Shown piece after piece: positions 45,770 to 58,990 of a DNA stretch of 64,000 nucleotides. This DNA comes from Emydura subglobosa (lineage: Eukaryota; Chordata; Testudines; Chelidae). Both the position numbers and the translations under genes were made by a program. Numbering within the stretch: position 1 is the stretch's first letter; every line of letters starts with the position of its first letter. The notes beneath the pieces were generated by a model. The model had not been told where the DNA came from. It saw only the letters and a list, made by a program, of their open reading frames with translations, and ran no database searches. The DNA is taken from NCBI GenBank assembly GCA_007922225.1, contig ML679958.1, forward strand, positions 57,740,838 to 57,804,837, in the 5' to 3' direction.

Positions 45770-46700
45770 ATCTAAGAAGTTAGAGATGGAAGCAATCTGT
45801 TAGGCTATGCCATCCACCTTCCTGACAAAACAGCATGGTTTGTGGTTCTAGTATCTTGTCCACTCTAACTTTATATGTTATGAAATACAGGACTATCATC
45901 CATTCCTTTTGGGAGGTCATTCCAGCCCATTAATACATCACACTGTAAGGAAATTGTGACATTCAACTAATGTTTCTCTCTTAATTTCTATTGTTTCTAG
46001 GGCTGGTCAAAATACGTTAAAATGACAGTTTTCTTCTGGACAATGAAGTTCAGTTGAAATAGAAATACTTGATGAAATCGTGTCAATTTTGCCATAATTT
46101 TGTTTTTGAGAAAAATAAGGTGTGGGGTGAGAGTTCTGACAATATCAAAATGTCCCATTTTTGCGTTTTTTAAAAATAAAATATTTCAGTTTTTCCTTTT
46201 GAAACAACTTTTTGTTTAGAGTTTATTTTGTATTGTATTATATATTATAATATAAAATAAAGGTGGAACCATGGAGAATTTCAAAACTTCAGTGTTTTGT
46301 TCTGAATCGTAATTCTTTTTTTTTTTTTTTTAATCTCAAGGTCCTTTGCAAAATGGAACTTCTGTTCTACTCACAGCTCGAATGATTTCTTGTGCATACT
46401 ACTCTGAATGATCCAAAGTAACCCCTCTCCCGCCTTGGTGATCACATCCTTCATATATTATAGGCAGTTATCATGTTCCCTTTGTCATCATTTATCCTTC
46501 CTACACATACAATATTTAGCTCCTTGAATCTTTGCTCAATAATCAATCCCTCCAGCCTTCTGCTCTCCTCTGAGCTCTGCCCTGTTTATCAATAGTTTTT
46601 GGGTAAGGACGAGAATTGAACTGAGTGCATTATTCCAAATGCAGTTACCCCAGAGCAGGGCAGAGGTACTATTACCTTCCTTATACTCAGTGTGATGCCC
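45770..46700 (-). mobile_element. Old L3/CR1-like LINE remnant
   Basis: The plus strand shows the reverse of an L3/CR1 3' end: 'gggaggtcattccagcccat', 'cactgtaaggaaattgtgac', then 'ttgctcaataatcaatccct' and 'gagctctgccctgtttatc'. It is strongly diverged, with an intervening T run. Borders are approximate. Confidence 0.45.
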
Positions 46701-46802
46701 TTGTGTGTTGTGTAAAACTGTACTGGCTCGTTTCCATTAGACTGCATACTTGCACCTAACTTTCAGCTCCGAATTATCACACTCTAGAGTATCACACATT
46801 AG

Positions 46803-47283
46803 ACAAGTATGTAGACAAGTTGGAGAGAGTCCAGCGGAGGGCAACAAAGATGATTAGGGGGCTGGAGCACAGGACTTATGAGGAGAGGCTAAGGGAACTG
46901 GGCTTGTTTAGTCTGCAAAAGAGAAGAATGAGGGGGGATTTGATAGCAGCCTTTAACTACCTGAAAGGGGGTTCCAGGGAGGATGGGGCTAGGCTGTTCT
47001 CGGTGGTGGCAGATGACAGAACAAGGAGCAATGGTCTCAAGTTGCAGGGGGGGAGGTCTAGGTTGGACATTAGGAAAAAGTTTTTCACTAGGAGGGTGGT
47101 GAAGCACTGGAATGGGTTACCTAGGGAGATGGTGGAATCTCCATCTTCAGAGGTTTTTAAGATGAGGCTTGACAAAGCCCTGGCTGGGATGATATAGCTG
47201 AGGTTAGTCCTGCTTTGAGCAGGGGGTTGGACTAGATGACCTCCTGAGGTCCCTTCCAACTCTAATATTCTATGATTCTATGA
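46803..47283 (+). mobile_element. Young CR1 LINE, 5'-truncated
   Basis: It starts within ORF2 ('acaagttggagagagtccag') and ends with the canonical CR1 terminus ('ggttggactagatgacctcc', 'tgaggtcccttccaactcta', 'atattctatgattctatga'). A 125-codon ORF (46820-47197, [18 protein letters not shown]) is still open. It is the same subfamily as the CR1 at 53749-56870. Confidence 0.9.
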
Positions 47284-47529
47284 GACATCTCTTGTTTCTT
47301 CTTCTTTTGCAAAGGACTCATAATCCACTGTACTTTGATAATGATTTATTTTAGGCTTCCCAGCCGTAATTCATAATCCATCGTATTCTGCCAGAAGCAA
47401 CCTGCATGAGTGGGGGGAAGAACTCGCCTTACTCAGCTGAACTGTTGGTATTCCTGACGCTGTGACATCTAATATGAGAAGATCTTTAGTTCATCAGACA
47501 ATGACATAACAAAACACAGTGGCTGAAAG

Positions 47530-47760
47530 TTGATGATAGAAAAATCCAAACTGGAAATAAATTGCAACTTTTTATCAGAGAAGGAAATTAAACACTGGAA
47601 TAGTTTACCAAAGGATGAGGAATATTCTCAGTCACTTACTTTATGTCAAGATTAGATGTCTGTTTACAATATATTCTGTAATTTAACCACAAAATATTGG
47701 GCTGAAAATGGAAGTAGATTAGATTATCACAATGGTCTTAAAATCTATGAATCTAAAAAG
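47530..47760 (+). mobile_element. Old L3/CR1-like 3' end
   Basis: 'gaaattaaacactggaatag' then 'tttaccaaaggatgagg' and the ending 'gattagattatcacaatggt' then 'cttaaaatctatgaatcta' match the terminal plan of L3/CR1 elements with high divergence. Confidence 0.6.
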
Positions 47761-50700
47761 GGACATTGATCTATATCCTGTGCTGCTAGTTCCAGTGCAT
47801 GCTCTAGGCAGATAGACGAGGGCTCACTTACCATAAAGATGTTCACCTGCCAATCTGAGGATGAGCAACCTCCTTCCAGCACCATAACTGTTGTTGAAAA
47901 ACAGCGATTAATACTTCCAGTCACTCTATGGTTTCGGAGCCATGATAAGGAAAGTTCCTGTAAATGGATGGGAGTGAGGAACAAAATCTGCCCTGGGCTG
48001 CTGTTAGAGGATCTAAAACATTAATGGTGTGAGACTGTTGAAAAAACAGGAGGTGGAAAGAGACGGCATCAAGAGGATGAAGACATTTCTATGACAGCAC
48101 ATTGGAGGTGTAGTTCAAGAACACTTCATCTGTATAAAAAGGTGACCCCAGCAATTGTCGCCAAGGTCACTACCAAGGTCATACTACAAAGAGTGGTCTT
48201 CCGTGAAGTTATTGGCCACAAATGCTAATGATGCTTAAGGCTACTTTAAATTAGGTGGTCAATTTTTGCTGAGTTTGCTAAAAGTTTGGGGCATATATCA
48301 CCCATTGACTTGTCCCAGCTCTTCCCTCTTTACTCTTACCTCCTCTTCCCCTTTTGGATATGTGATGCCTGCATACACTACTTGGATGCACCTGGCAAAG
48401 GTCCAGAGAGACACACCTCATTGTGGGTGGCACCAAATTGGCATTGTGATGCTCAAACAAGAGCGATTAATTTTGACACCATTTATTTTGCACGAAACTC
48501 TGATATGCAAAGAAAAGGTTAGATTAGAATCAAATAAGAAATAAGACATGCTTGAAGGCTCAAGGCTAAGAAAGGGGCAAGGAACCAAAATTGCCATTTG
48601 AAGTTCAGACCCATCTACACAGAATTAAATCAATCTCCAAATCTAGGGTGAGATTTCTCTCCCCTCACCACCGCTGTCCAAAGATCATAAAGATGTACAT
48701 CAGCAGGGAAGGATACAGTGGTTTTCATCCTCCTAGGAGGCACTGAGACACCCAGTCCAGCAATGTTTAACAGCCCCTGCATAAGGCTAAGCATGTGCTT
48801 AAGTGATTTGCTGGACTGGAGCATGAGATGATCCACAATAATTTCCTAGGACTGCAGGGGAAGCAGGGATTAGTGAGCCTCTGTCCCTCCCATCTCTTTC
48901 TGTGTTTCTGTACTGAAAATACTAAAAAGGAAACCTCTTTCAATTTTGTTCAGCTTGGCTAACACCCCTGTTGTGCAGACTTGGAAGAATTTCTACCACA
49001 ATATGTCCCTGCAGCCAGCTGTAATAGCGAGCGGCATGAGGCGTGTTTGACTCAAGACCTGAGAGCTTAGAATTGGAAGCCCCTGTGCAGGGTTCCAGCT
49101 CTGAAGGTAGGGAGAGAGTGGAAAGGAATGATTTGGTCCCTACAATTCATGCGACTGACCCAAGCAAATTCCTGAACTCGCTCTCCTGTAACTTGTTTGT
49201 GTTCCACTGCGCTCTGTGGAACCTCCCACAGTTTAAGGGGTTCTACTGGAGTGGCAGTAATTGGAGAAGCCTCTGGCAACCTTGAAAGGGCTGTCAGGAG
49301 AGGTGGGAGGAAGAGGGTTTTACAGAAGATTCAGCATCATCCCTCAAAAGCTGAATTTGGTGGCTGAGCTCTTTGCCGTTGCACAAGGGGGGGGGCTCAA
49401 ACCCCACCTCGCTCCTGAGAGAATCAGGGTGAAATTACCCGAGTGTGAACCCACGGTGTTTCCACTGTGGGTAAGTTTGTTAGCAAAGAGCAACACCTGC
49501 CCTGTCCTAGTGCATGCTACACATCACAGCCTGTGGGCTGGTGATCTGGGGATGTGACCACATCCGCTACGGAGAAGACTACGGGTTTGTGGAGCAGTGC
49601 CAAGTGCAGGAGCGACATCCCTACTCGTGCTGTCTGGAACATTAAGTGGGTAACTCTGCTTTGCTGCAGCACAGGTCCAACGTGGGCAGAGTGGCTCACA
49701 AGTCCTATTCCCCGAGAAGAGACAGGATTTGATCCTTGACATGCAAGACTCACAGATGGAGGACTACACTGAATGGGCTACAATACATAATGGTAATGGG
49801 GCAGAGTAAGGCTCACCTAGAGAGCCCTTGGTGCTGTCAGCTTGATTCTGACCAATCACACTATTGAAAGGAGGCCTTTCATGTGTTGTACGCTTCTTAG
49901 GAATGGGAGTGTCAAAATGCATTTTTGTCAGAGGAGGAAATATCTTATGTAAATATTTCTCATGTAAGTAATGGAAATTCCCAGCCACAGGTAAGGGGCT
50001 TTCCTTTCAGTGGCAATTAGTGTTGTAATAATAATATAGTAGTTTCAGCAAGAGTTAGTTTCACAGATCATCTGGAACAGCAAACACAATAAAAACAGTA
50101 TTGTCCATTTTGTTGTTAATAACATTGTGTATAAAGCGAGTTCAAGCCTTGGCATTTGGATCTAGATCCAGATTCTGAAGTCAGCTTCGGGGATGTTTGG
50201 ACCTTGTCTTTTGGTTTGCCTAGTTATAAGTGTCTGTTTTCAAGTTTCGGTGTGTTTAACTCTAGGAGTTTGGTTCAGGCCCAGATCTAGTCATAACTAG
50301 CTTACAATGTAAGGATAGGATCCTGCAGCCTTGACACCCTTACATGGGGCATTAACTCAGACAAAAAACAAACATCAGATAACAGTACAGTTGAGCAGGT
50401 ATACTGGTGACATGACATGACCGGCATATGAAAGCTCCACATAAGAAATATTTTAAAGGAGGGATTTAAAGGAAGAGAGAAAACTGCTTAGGGGACAAAA
50501 ACTGAAAATTAAATATTCCAGATGCTGACAATTTCTGTGCCTTCCTATTCTAATTTTAATGATTCTTCTGTCATTCTAAGACATCCTGGGTTCCATGTTA
50601 ACTCATCAATATAACTCTGTATTGTTGGGCTACATTTCATCACTTTTGTACTAACAGAGGGAGTCAGATTTTTAAATATAGCTCCGAAGGCCTCAATTCT

Positions 50701-52327
50701 GCAAATGCTAAAACAGATATGTAACTTTATGTACTGTGATTACTACTGAAGTTAAGCGTGTATGCAAGTTTCTGTAGGATCAGAGCCTAAGTTTTGCCAG
50801 CTACCAAACCAAAGGTCTTCAGTACCTCAAAGCAGTTAATTTTGGGTTTGGGAATATGTAAACAGGTAACTGTGAATGCAAAACACGCATTTGCAATTAA
50901 AAGTAGAACCTGGAGTATACAAATGGGTACAATCTCTGAGCATGCAGGTATCAATCAGGTAAAATTCATGGATCGTATATGCATATCCATTCTGCACACA
51001 CACATGTGCATATTTTGTGTATGCTATTATTTGCATACACACATTTTGCTGTCACAAGGCATACATCAGTTTTTAAGAATGTATACAAGTGCCTTGTAAC
51101 TCTTTGAGTTTGTTTGTTTGTTTTTAATTCTATATTTTAGGCCTGCAATCAAACAATAACTCTCGGGCTGCTCCATTCCCAGATGTTGCATTTACATATT
51201 TATGCAACCATGGTCTTGTTCTCAAAGTTCTCACACATTATTTCCAACATCTGTTTTGACTGACCTTTCCCAGTGAGACAAACCACTGATTTCCTGAGTT
51301 AGCACTAAACTCTGACCACAGCTGTTTTGCAACTCTGAACTCTCCTAAATGTGAAATCATTCAACCCTATTTCACTTCAGCAAAAGCACCAAAACCTCCT
51401 GCATAGATTGAGAAGAAAAGTTGAATTCTTTAATCCATATTTCGTTTAAGTACCTAATGCAGGTTATTTGTTACATTTTAATTTTAAATTATGAGATGGA
51501 AATAGTAATAACAAGGAATGTTTATGTTTGTTCTTATTTTGTTGCTTATCCCTCCCTTTCTTGGCATTTAACAAATAAGTCAAAATGACAACAACAACAA
51601 AAGAAAAAATATAGAAAAAGGAACCAAACAAAATGAATCACAACTTAAAAACCCATGAAGATGCATATATTAATCACTAAACAACCACTCAGCCTTGTTG
51701 TTGTAACCCTTGTTCTTCTTGCTCCCTCTTGCCCTTTTGTTTCTCTTAATCCATGTGTTGCATCACGCTTTTCTGTAGATCGCAAGCTCTACAAGACTGG
51801 GCTGGAAACTGCGGTGTGGCAATGCCTCTTTGCATCGTACCACTAACAAATTCTGGCTGCAAATCCAGCTCAGTTGGCCATGGGAAGATCAACTCAGAAT
51901 AGAAGGCTCTTCTGATGCTATGGATCTTCCTACACCAAATTTACCTTCCTTGTTGTTAAACTATGGAACATGGCCAGGGGAAATGGGGCACGGCTGGGAT
52001 TTCCCACTGATCCTCGCTTTGATTGCTGGGGCTGCTGTTAAAGGACTCTGGGGCTTTTGGTGGCTGGCGTAACTCAAATCAGCCTTTTGAAATAAGACCA
52101 GCTCAGCACACAATCATCCATTATCAAGGGAGGCAAAGGTAAGCTTTATGACACCTTTATAGCACCGTCCCCAGACCTGTGTCATGTGCAATTCATCCAG
52201 ATCCCAGGATTTGCCCATATGTCTTCTGCTAAGTATTTGGCATATTTTTGGGTGCTTTAAATAAATAAATAAATAAATAGAAGTGTTATTATAGTACTAA
52301 TACAGTATTATATGCATGTCAGTCCCA
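47761..52327. other. Intergenic DNA, mostly unassigned
   Basis: A palindromic MITE relative is seen near 48750-48835 ('taagcatgtgcttaagtga') and another near 50690-50795 ('ggcctcaattctgcaaatg'). A moderately GC-rich stretch (49000-49800) has short overlapping ORFs on both strands but nothing recognisable. An AAAT run lies at 52258-52280. Confidence 0.4.
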
Positions 52328-52447
52328 GGCTATTAGAGAGACAAGGTGAGTGAGGCAATATCTTTTATTGGACTAACTCCTGTTGGTGAGAGAGACATGT
52401 TTTTGAGCTAACACAGAGTTCTTCTTCAGGTCTGGGAACTATACTCC
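52328..52447 (-). mobile_element. Palindromic retroelement fragment, left arm, outer part
   Basis: 'gagacaaggtgagtgaggca' then 'atatcttttattggactaac' through 'gttcttcttcaggtctggg' is the reverse complement of the stretch at 59590-59697. It is interrupted by the Harbinger insertion at 52448 and resumes at 58842. By recalled similarity it is the 3' terminal region of a Penelope-like retroelement. Confidence 0.6.
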
Positions 52448-53748
52448 GGACAAACCTACACTACCAAACTAAGTCAGTCTAAGTTACATCAGTGTATAGT
52501 TGCTGCAGTAATTAAATCACTTTTGCATGTCCACACTATGATTCTTGTGTTTGGCGGTGGGTGTCCTCACTAGCAGTGCTTGCATCGATGCAGAATACAG
52601 TGCACTGTGGGTAGCTATCCCACTATGCAACTTGCCACCAGCTAGCGCAGGGTATTTTGGGAAGGGTTTGCAATGCCTTGTGGGGGCAAATGAATCATGC
52701 AGGGGTGACTGGGAACATGGTTTGAATGTCCTATGACGTAGCTTTCTCCATCCCATAAATTATATCTGCATCCCATAATGTTTCATGCCTCTTTTCAAAA
52801 ACTCCGCAAACCTGTGCATCCACCATCTCTCTGAGAAGCATGGATCCTGCACAGCTCTGCATTATTGCGATGAGCATTGCGAGCACAACACGCCTGCTCC
52901 TGCAGTATTTGTAGACCCACCAGAGGAGCCACAGGGAACATGATGATTCCTTGGAGGCTAGCTTGCTGTGGGACATAGAAAGAAACAATTCAAGGTTGTT
53001 GGCATTCACGGAGCAGCTGCAGATGGTTCTGAGCCCAAGAAATAAGTACTGACTGGTGATATCGCTTCGTTATGCAGGCTGGATGATGAACAATGGCTGC
53101 AGAACTTTCGGATGCTCAAGACCACATTCCTCGAAGTGTGTGCAGCACTTGCTCCAGCCCTCCGGCACAGCAACACCAAAATGAGAGCTGTCCTGACAGT
53201 GAAGAAGCAAGTGGCGACTGCTGTATGGAAACTAGCAACGCCAGATTGCTACTGATCAGCCAGGAATCAGTTTGGAACTGGGAAATGCATCATGGAGGTT
53301 GCTGTGATGCAAGTGTGCAAGGCCATTAATTGCATCCTGCTACAAAGGATTGTGATTCTGGGCAATGTGCTGGACATAGTGGATGGTTTTGCAGCAATGG
53401 GGTTCCCACTGCAGTGGGGCAATAGATGGCGTGCATATCCCCATTTTGGCACCAGACCACCTCGTACATCGACAGAAAGGGCTACTTTTCTATGGTACTG
53501 CAAGTGCTGGTGGATCACTGGGGACATTTTACCAACACCAATGTGGGATGGTCAGGGAAGGTACATAACGCGCACATCTTTAAGAACACAGGTCTGTTCA
53601 GAAAGCTACAAGCAGGGATTTTCTTTCCAGGTCAGAGGATTACCATTGGGGATAGTGAAATGTCAATAATGGTCCTGGGAGACCTTGCCTACCCCTTACT
53701 CCCATGGCTCATGAAGCCACTTCGACAGCCACAAGGAGCACTTCAACT

Positions 53749-56700
53749 GCGAACAGAGGAGAGGCAAACAGAGGGAGTTTGATGCATTGTGGAAGTAAAT
53801 GCATGGTTACACAGGTGGTGTCGGAGAGAGGGCTTTGGATTCTTCGATCATGGGATGTTGTTCCAGGAGGAAGGATTACTAGGAAGAGACGGGATTCACC
53901 TAACTAAGAGAGGGAAGAGTATCTTTGCGGACAGGTTGGCTAACCTAGTGAGGAGGGCTTTAAACTAGGTTCGATGGGGGACAGAGACCTAAGCCCGAAG
54001 GTAAGTGGGGCAGTGGGACACCACAAGGAAGCAGAAGGAGGAGGGTGCAGCAGGGGAGGCCTCCTGATTCATACTGACGAAGTAGGGCAATCAGCCAGTT
54101 ATCTCAAGTGCCTATACACAAATGCAAGAAGCCTGGGAAACAAGCAGGAGGAATAGGAACTCCTGGCACAGTCAAGAAACTATGACATGATTGGAATAAC
54201 TGAGACTTGGTAGAGTAACTCACACGACTGGAGCACTGTCATGGATGGGTATAAACTGTTCAGGAAGGACAGGCAGGGGCGAAAGGGGGAGGAGTTGCAC
54301 TATATGTAAGAGAGCACTATGATTGCTCTGAGCTCCAGTATGAAACTGGAGATAAGCTAGTTGAGAGTCTCTGGGTTAAGCTTAGAAGCAAGAACAATAA
54401 GGGTGATATCGTGCTGGGTGTCTGTTACAGACCACCAGACCAGAAAGGACGAGGTAGATGAGGCTTTCTTCAGTTAACTAGGGAAAGTTTCCAGTTCACA
54501 GGAGCTGATTCTCACGGGGGACTTCAATCATCCTGACATCTGCTGGAAGAGCAATACAGCAGAGCACAAACAATCCAGGAAGTTTTTGGATAGTGTTGCA
54601 GACAACTTCCTGGTGCAAGTGCTGCAGCAACCAACTAGGGGCCATGCTTCTCTTGACCTGCTGCTCATAAACAGTGAAGATTTGGAAGGGGAAGTAGAAG
54701 TGGGTGGCAACCTAGGCAGCAGTGACCATGAGATGGTCGAGTTCAGGATCCTGACAAAAGGAAGAAAGGAGAGCAGCAGGATATGGACCATGGACTTCAG
54801 AAAAGCAGACTTTGACTCCCTCAGGGAGCTGATGGGCAGGATCCCCTGGGAGGCTAATATGAGGGGGAAAGGAATCCAAGAGAGCTGGCTGTATTTTAAA
54901 GAAACCTTATTGAGGGCACAGGAACAAACCATCCCGATGTGCAGAAAGAATAACAAATATGGTAGGCGTCCAGCTTGGCTTCACAAAGAAGTCTTTGGCG
55001 AACTTAAACACAAAAAAGAAGCTTACAAGAAGTGGAAGCTTGGTCAGATGACTAGGGAGGAGTATAAAAATATTGCTCGAACATGCAGGAATGAAATCAG
55101 GAAGGCCAAAGCACAATTGGAGTTGCAGCTAGCAAGGGACGTGAAGGGAAACAAGAAGGGATTCTACAGGTATGTTACCAACAAAAGGAAGATTAGGGAA
55201 GGTGTGGGCCCCTTACAGAATGGGGGAGGCAACCTAGTGACAGAGGATGTGGAGAAAGCTGAGGTACTCAATGCCTTTTTTGCCTCTGTCTTCACAGACA
55301 AGGTCAGCTCCCAGACTACTGCACTGGGCAGCACAGAATGGGGAGCCAGTGAGCAGCCCTCAGTGCTGAAGGAAGAGGTCCAAGACTATTTAAAAAGATT
55401 GGACATACACAAGTCCATGGGGCCAGATGCAATGCACCTGAGGGTGCTGAGAGAGTTGGCTGATGTGATTTCAGAGCCATTGGCTATTATCTTTGAAAAC
55501 TCCTGGCAATTGGGGGAGGTCCCTGATGACTGGAAAAAAGCAAATATAGTGCCCATCTTCAAGAAAGGGAGGAAAGAGGATCCAGGGAACTACAGACCGG
55601 TCAGCCTCACCTCAATCCCTGGAAAAATCATGGAGCAGGTCCTCAAGGAATCCATTTTAAGGCATTTGGAAGAGAGAAAGGTGATCAGGAACAGTCAACA
55701 CGGATTCACCAAAGGAAAGTCATGCCTGACCAACCTAACTGCTTTCTATGAAGAGGGGACTGGCTCTGTGGATGTGGGGAAGGCGGTGGATGTGATATAC
55801 CTTGACTTTAGCAAAGCTTTTGATACTGTCTCTCACAGTATTCTTATCAGTAAGTTAAAGAAGTATGGGTTGGATGAATGGACTATAAAATGGATAGAGA
55901 ACTGTCTAGAGTATAGGGCTAGAGTAGTGATCAATGGCTCCATGTCTAGCTGGCAGCCGGTCACAAGCGGAGTGCCCCAGGGGTCGGTGCTGGGCCCGGT
56001 TTTGTTCAACATCTTCATTAATGATCTAGAGGATGGGGTAGACTGCACCTCAGCAAGTTTGCAGATGACACTAAGCTGGGGGGAGTGGTAGATACCCTGG
56101 AAGGTAGGGATAGGATACAAAAGGATCTAAACAAACTGGAGGATTGGGCCAAAAGAAATCTGATCAGGGTTCAACAAAGACAAGTGCAGAGTCCTGCACT
56201 TTGGACGGAAGAATCCCATGCACAGCTACAGACTGGGGACCGATGAGCTAGGCAGCAGTTCTGCAGAAAAGGACCTGGGGGTTACAGTGGATAAGAAGCT
56301 GGAAATGAATCAGCAGTGTGCCCTGGTTGCCAAGAAGGCTAACAGCATATTGGGCTGCATTAGTAGGAGCATTGCCAGCAGATCGCGGGAAGTGATTATT
56401 CCCCTCTATTCGGCATTGATGAGGCTGCATTTGGAGTATTGTGTCCAGTTTTGGGCCCACCACTACAAAAAGGATGTGGACAAGTTAGAGAGAGTCCAGC
56501 GGAGGGCAACAAAAATGATTAGGGGGCTGGAGCACAAGACTTATGAGGAGAGGCTGAGGGAACTAGGCTTATTTAGTCTGCAAAAGAGAAGAATGAGGGG
56601 AGATTTGATAGCAGCCTTTAACTACCTGAAAGTGGGTTCCAGAGAGGATGGAGCTAGGCTGTTCTCAATGATGGCAGATGACAGAACAAGGAGCAACGGT

Positions 56701-56870
56701 CTCAAATTGCAGTTGGGGAGGTCTAGGTTGGACATTAGGAAAAAGTTTTTCACTAGGAGGGTGGTGGAATCCCCATCTTTAGAAGTTTTTAAGCTGTGGC
56801 TTGACAAAACCCTTGCTGGGATTATTTGGCTGAGGTTAGTCCTGCTCTATGATTGTATGATTCTATAAGT
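53749..56870 (+). mobile_element. CR1 LINE, 3.1 kb, inserted in the Harbinger transposase
   Basis: The host text resumes as 'ttcaact' | 'acaggctcagcagg', which continues the transposase, so the borders are fairly well fixed. The 5' part matches the CR1 pre-endonuclease region ('gggatgttgttccaggagg', 'gggctttaaactaggttc'). The 3' end is 'ctctatgattgtatgattct'. No clear target duplication is visible, as usual for CR1. Confidence 0.9.
54040..56868 (+). pseudogene. CR1 ORF2 (endonuclease and reverse transcriptase), inactive
   Basis: The endonuclease region begins near CLYTNARSLGNKQEE (stop at 54154-54156) and GITETW (stop at 54211-54213), with a frame change near 54290. The longest open part, 54586-56091, encodes 501 residues: an endonuclease end with SDHEMVEF (residue ~45), then reverse transcriptase with [14 protein letters not shown] (~405) and [20 protein letters not shown] (~462). 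The frame is lost just before the catalytic F-A-D-D box (encoded at 56058-56069 in another frame). The C-terminal part is open again at 56218-56868. Confidence 0.9.
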
Positions 56871-57630
56871 ACAGGCTCAGCAGGTGCAGAATTATAATTG
56901 AATGTGCCCTTGGCCATTTGAAAGGCCGCTGGCATTGTCTACTCATGAGATTAGACCTCAGTGAAAAAAATATCACAGTGGTTATAGCTGCCTGCTCTGT
57001 GCTTCGTAATATCTGTGAAGCAAAGGGGGAAAAATTTCTGACAGGTTGGAGAGCAGAACTGGAGTGGCTTTCTGCTGATTTTGAGCAACCAGATACGAGG
57101 AGCATAAGAAGAGCTTAACTGGGTCCTATACAGTTCAGGGAGGTTTCGAAACACCAGTTTAATAGTGAGCCACAGTAATGTGTTTTGCTGTGGTGTGCTC
57201 TGCCTGGCATCGGTTTTTTTGCTATGTTTTTTGCTTATATGAACCTTGTAAAGTGTGTAGTAATATAACATTGAAAATGCACCTATTGCTATTATCTGTG
57301 AAAGAAGTCAGCTCCAGCCACCATATGTTATAACTAAAAGATGAATTAAGTTTCCATAAATAGACTTTAATTCCAAACACATGCAAACAGACATATTTAT
57401 AACTGAATGAAAATTTATAAATACAGGGAAAAAAAACCTTTGCAGGGGAAAGAACAGTCATTTCCATTTCAAAAACGCATATACCATCTGTGTCTCTCGC
57501 AGGTCAGCCTATATGTGGCTGTGCTTGTCTGTACTCTCCCCAGGGTGGAGTGGTAGAGATAGTATTGTGGCCTTGGATGCCATGTGGAAGATGGGAGGGT
57601 GTGTGTAGGGGGGTACCAGAATGCAATTCT

Positions 57631-57945
57631 CTATGGGATGCAGAGGGAGGCAAGCATGGGTCCATCAGCAAGAGCCTCCAGCATGTCTGTTTGCCACTTG
57701 AGAAGTGCTAGCATCTGCTGCTGCACATCTCTCTCCTTTTCTTGTGCTTTTCTCCTCTCCGCTCCATCCCTGTCCATTCTATCTGCCAGGGTGATCCTCC
57801 AAACACTGTGCTTGGTATCTGAAACACCATAGGCTTGCAGGATCTCTTGCAGCATGTCATCCTGCATCCTCTTCTTTCTCCTTCTTATCTGGCTGGGCCC
57901 CACCACAGGTGTGGAGAGACTCTCAAGGCCACATTTCCAGCTGTA
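57631..57945 (-). pseudogene. Harbinger Myb/SANT-like protein, downstream exon
   Basis: The minus strand reads GPSQIRRRKKRMQDDMLQEI, then SVWRITLADRMDRD and QQQMLALLKWQTDMLEAL, the same plan as the copy 1 downstream exon (basic cluster, DDM, helix). The upstream trihelix exon is not recognisable between here and 58841, so this gene is incomplete. Confidence 0.7.
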
Positions 57946-58841
57946 AAAGACACAGTGCACAGAAGTACTATTGTGAGTGTAGTCACAAGATAAATGGAAA
58001 TTTGGTATGCTGAACTCACTCCCCTTCATCCACACAAGTTACAAGAACTACATTCTCACTTCTTCTTGGGATTCATAGCGCACGGCTGCAGTCCCAGCCA
58101 TAGTGAGTACAGTCTGGGGAAGGGAGTGGGTGACTTGGGACAATAGGCAGGGAAGAGCTCATGGGCATGAGTATATGTGGCTAGGGCAACTGAACTGAAT
58201 ACTGGCACCATTTTCCACAGGCATTGGTGATTTTAGCTGATATCTCATCCTGAGGGTAGCGGAGGCTGAAAGGGAACAGCTCCTGCAAGCATCCAGCTGC
58301 AGACCTAGTCCGTATGCTGCTAGTCTGTTGCTGCAATGGTGCCTGCTGAAGTAATTGCTGCGTGGTGTGGGAAAGTGTCCTAATGCAGGGGAAGCAATAA
58401 GGCAGCCCTCCCTGGAAATCTTTGGCAGAGGGTTGCAGACTACCTCCAGGAAAGTTTTCTCAAAATCTCTATGGCGTATTCACAGGACATCCCTGTGCAC
58501 ATAAAACAACAATTCTGCAGGGCCCCCTCTGCCGAATTGTACATCGGAATGAGAAGCAGATACTGACTCTACCTCTACTGGTTATTTTACTACCTCTTCT
58601 AGCACATTTAGAGAGGTCATGATGGGGCATTGTGGGGCACCATAAATAATTCAGCATCTACACTGACACTGCATCGACTTAAATATGTCAACCTAAGTGC
58701 TATTTGTCTCATGGAGGTGGAGTTATGAAGTCGGTGTAGTGGACAAGTTACATTGGCAGGAGCAACATTTTAGGGTAGCCGCTTAAAGTTAGGTCATAAG
58801 CTGCCTTGCATTGACCTAACTCTGTTATGTAAAACCAGGCC

Positions 58842-58990
58842 TTAGAGTGTCATGGCTAAATACAAGGTGGAACAGATTGTTTAGCATAAGTGGTTAACAC
58901 ATATTTCAAGGGACAATTCAAGGTGAAGTGATCGCTTTGTGAAAATTGTTCACTCACAGGTAATATGGTGTTTTTGTCTTTTATCATTTT
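58842..58990 (-). mobile_element. Palindromic retroelement fragment, left arm, inner part
   Basis: It continues the sequence begun at 52328 after the Harbinger insertion. On the minus strand it reads KMIKDKNTILPV and EQFSQSDHF, then breaks into 3' UTR text ending 'gctaaacaatctgttccacc'. The coding end resembles the C-terminal side of a Penelope-type GIY-YIG domain (recalled, not searched). Confidence 0.55.

Larger units (their letters stand above)
52840..57117 (+). pseudogene. Harbinger transposase interrupted by CR1
   Basis: Left part (52840-53748): it includes FGMLKTTFLE-like text, TLATPD-like text shifted in frame, LGNVLDIVDGFAAMGFP, then in another frame HIPILAP and KGYFSMVLQVLVDHWGHF, GWSGKVHNAHIF and DLAYPLLPWLMKP. 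Right part (56871-57117): ECAFGHLKGRWHCLLMRLDL then AACSVLRNICEAKGEKF. It retains the central catalytic segment that copy 1 has lost. Frame shifts and the LINE insertion make it inactive. Confidence 0.8.
52448..58841 (+). mobile_element. PIF/Harbinger transposon, copy 2, split by CR1
   Basis: The left end 'ggacaaacctacactacc' and the inverted right end 'ggcctggttttacataac' are decayed versions of the copy 1 termini. The flanks 'tcc' and 'tta' could both derive from a TCA target site, because the host sequence restored across the element reads 'actc' then 'agagtgtca' in related copies. Without the 3.1-kb CR1 the element is about 3.27 kb, close to copy 1. Confidence 0.8.

Noticed and set aside
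54586..56091. 501-codon ORF as a host reverse transcriptase gene
   Set aside because: It is CR1 ORF2 with frame loss before the catalytic box and upstream stops.
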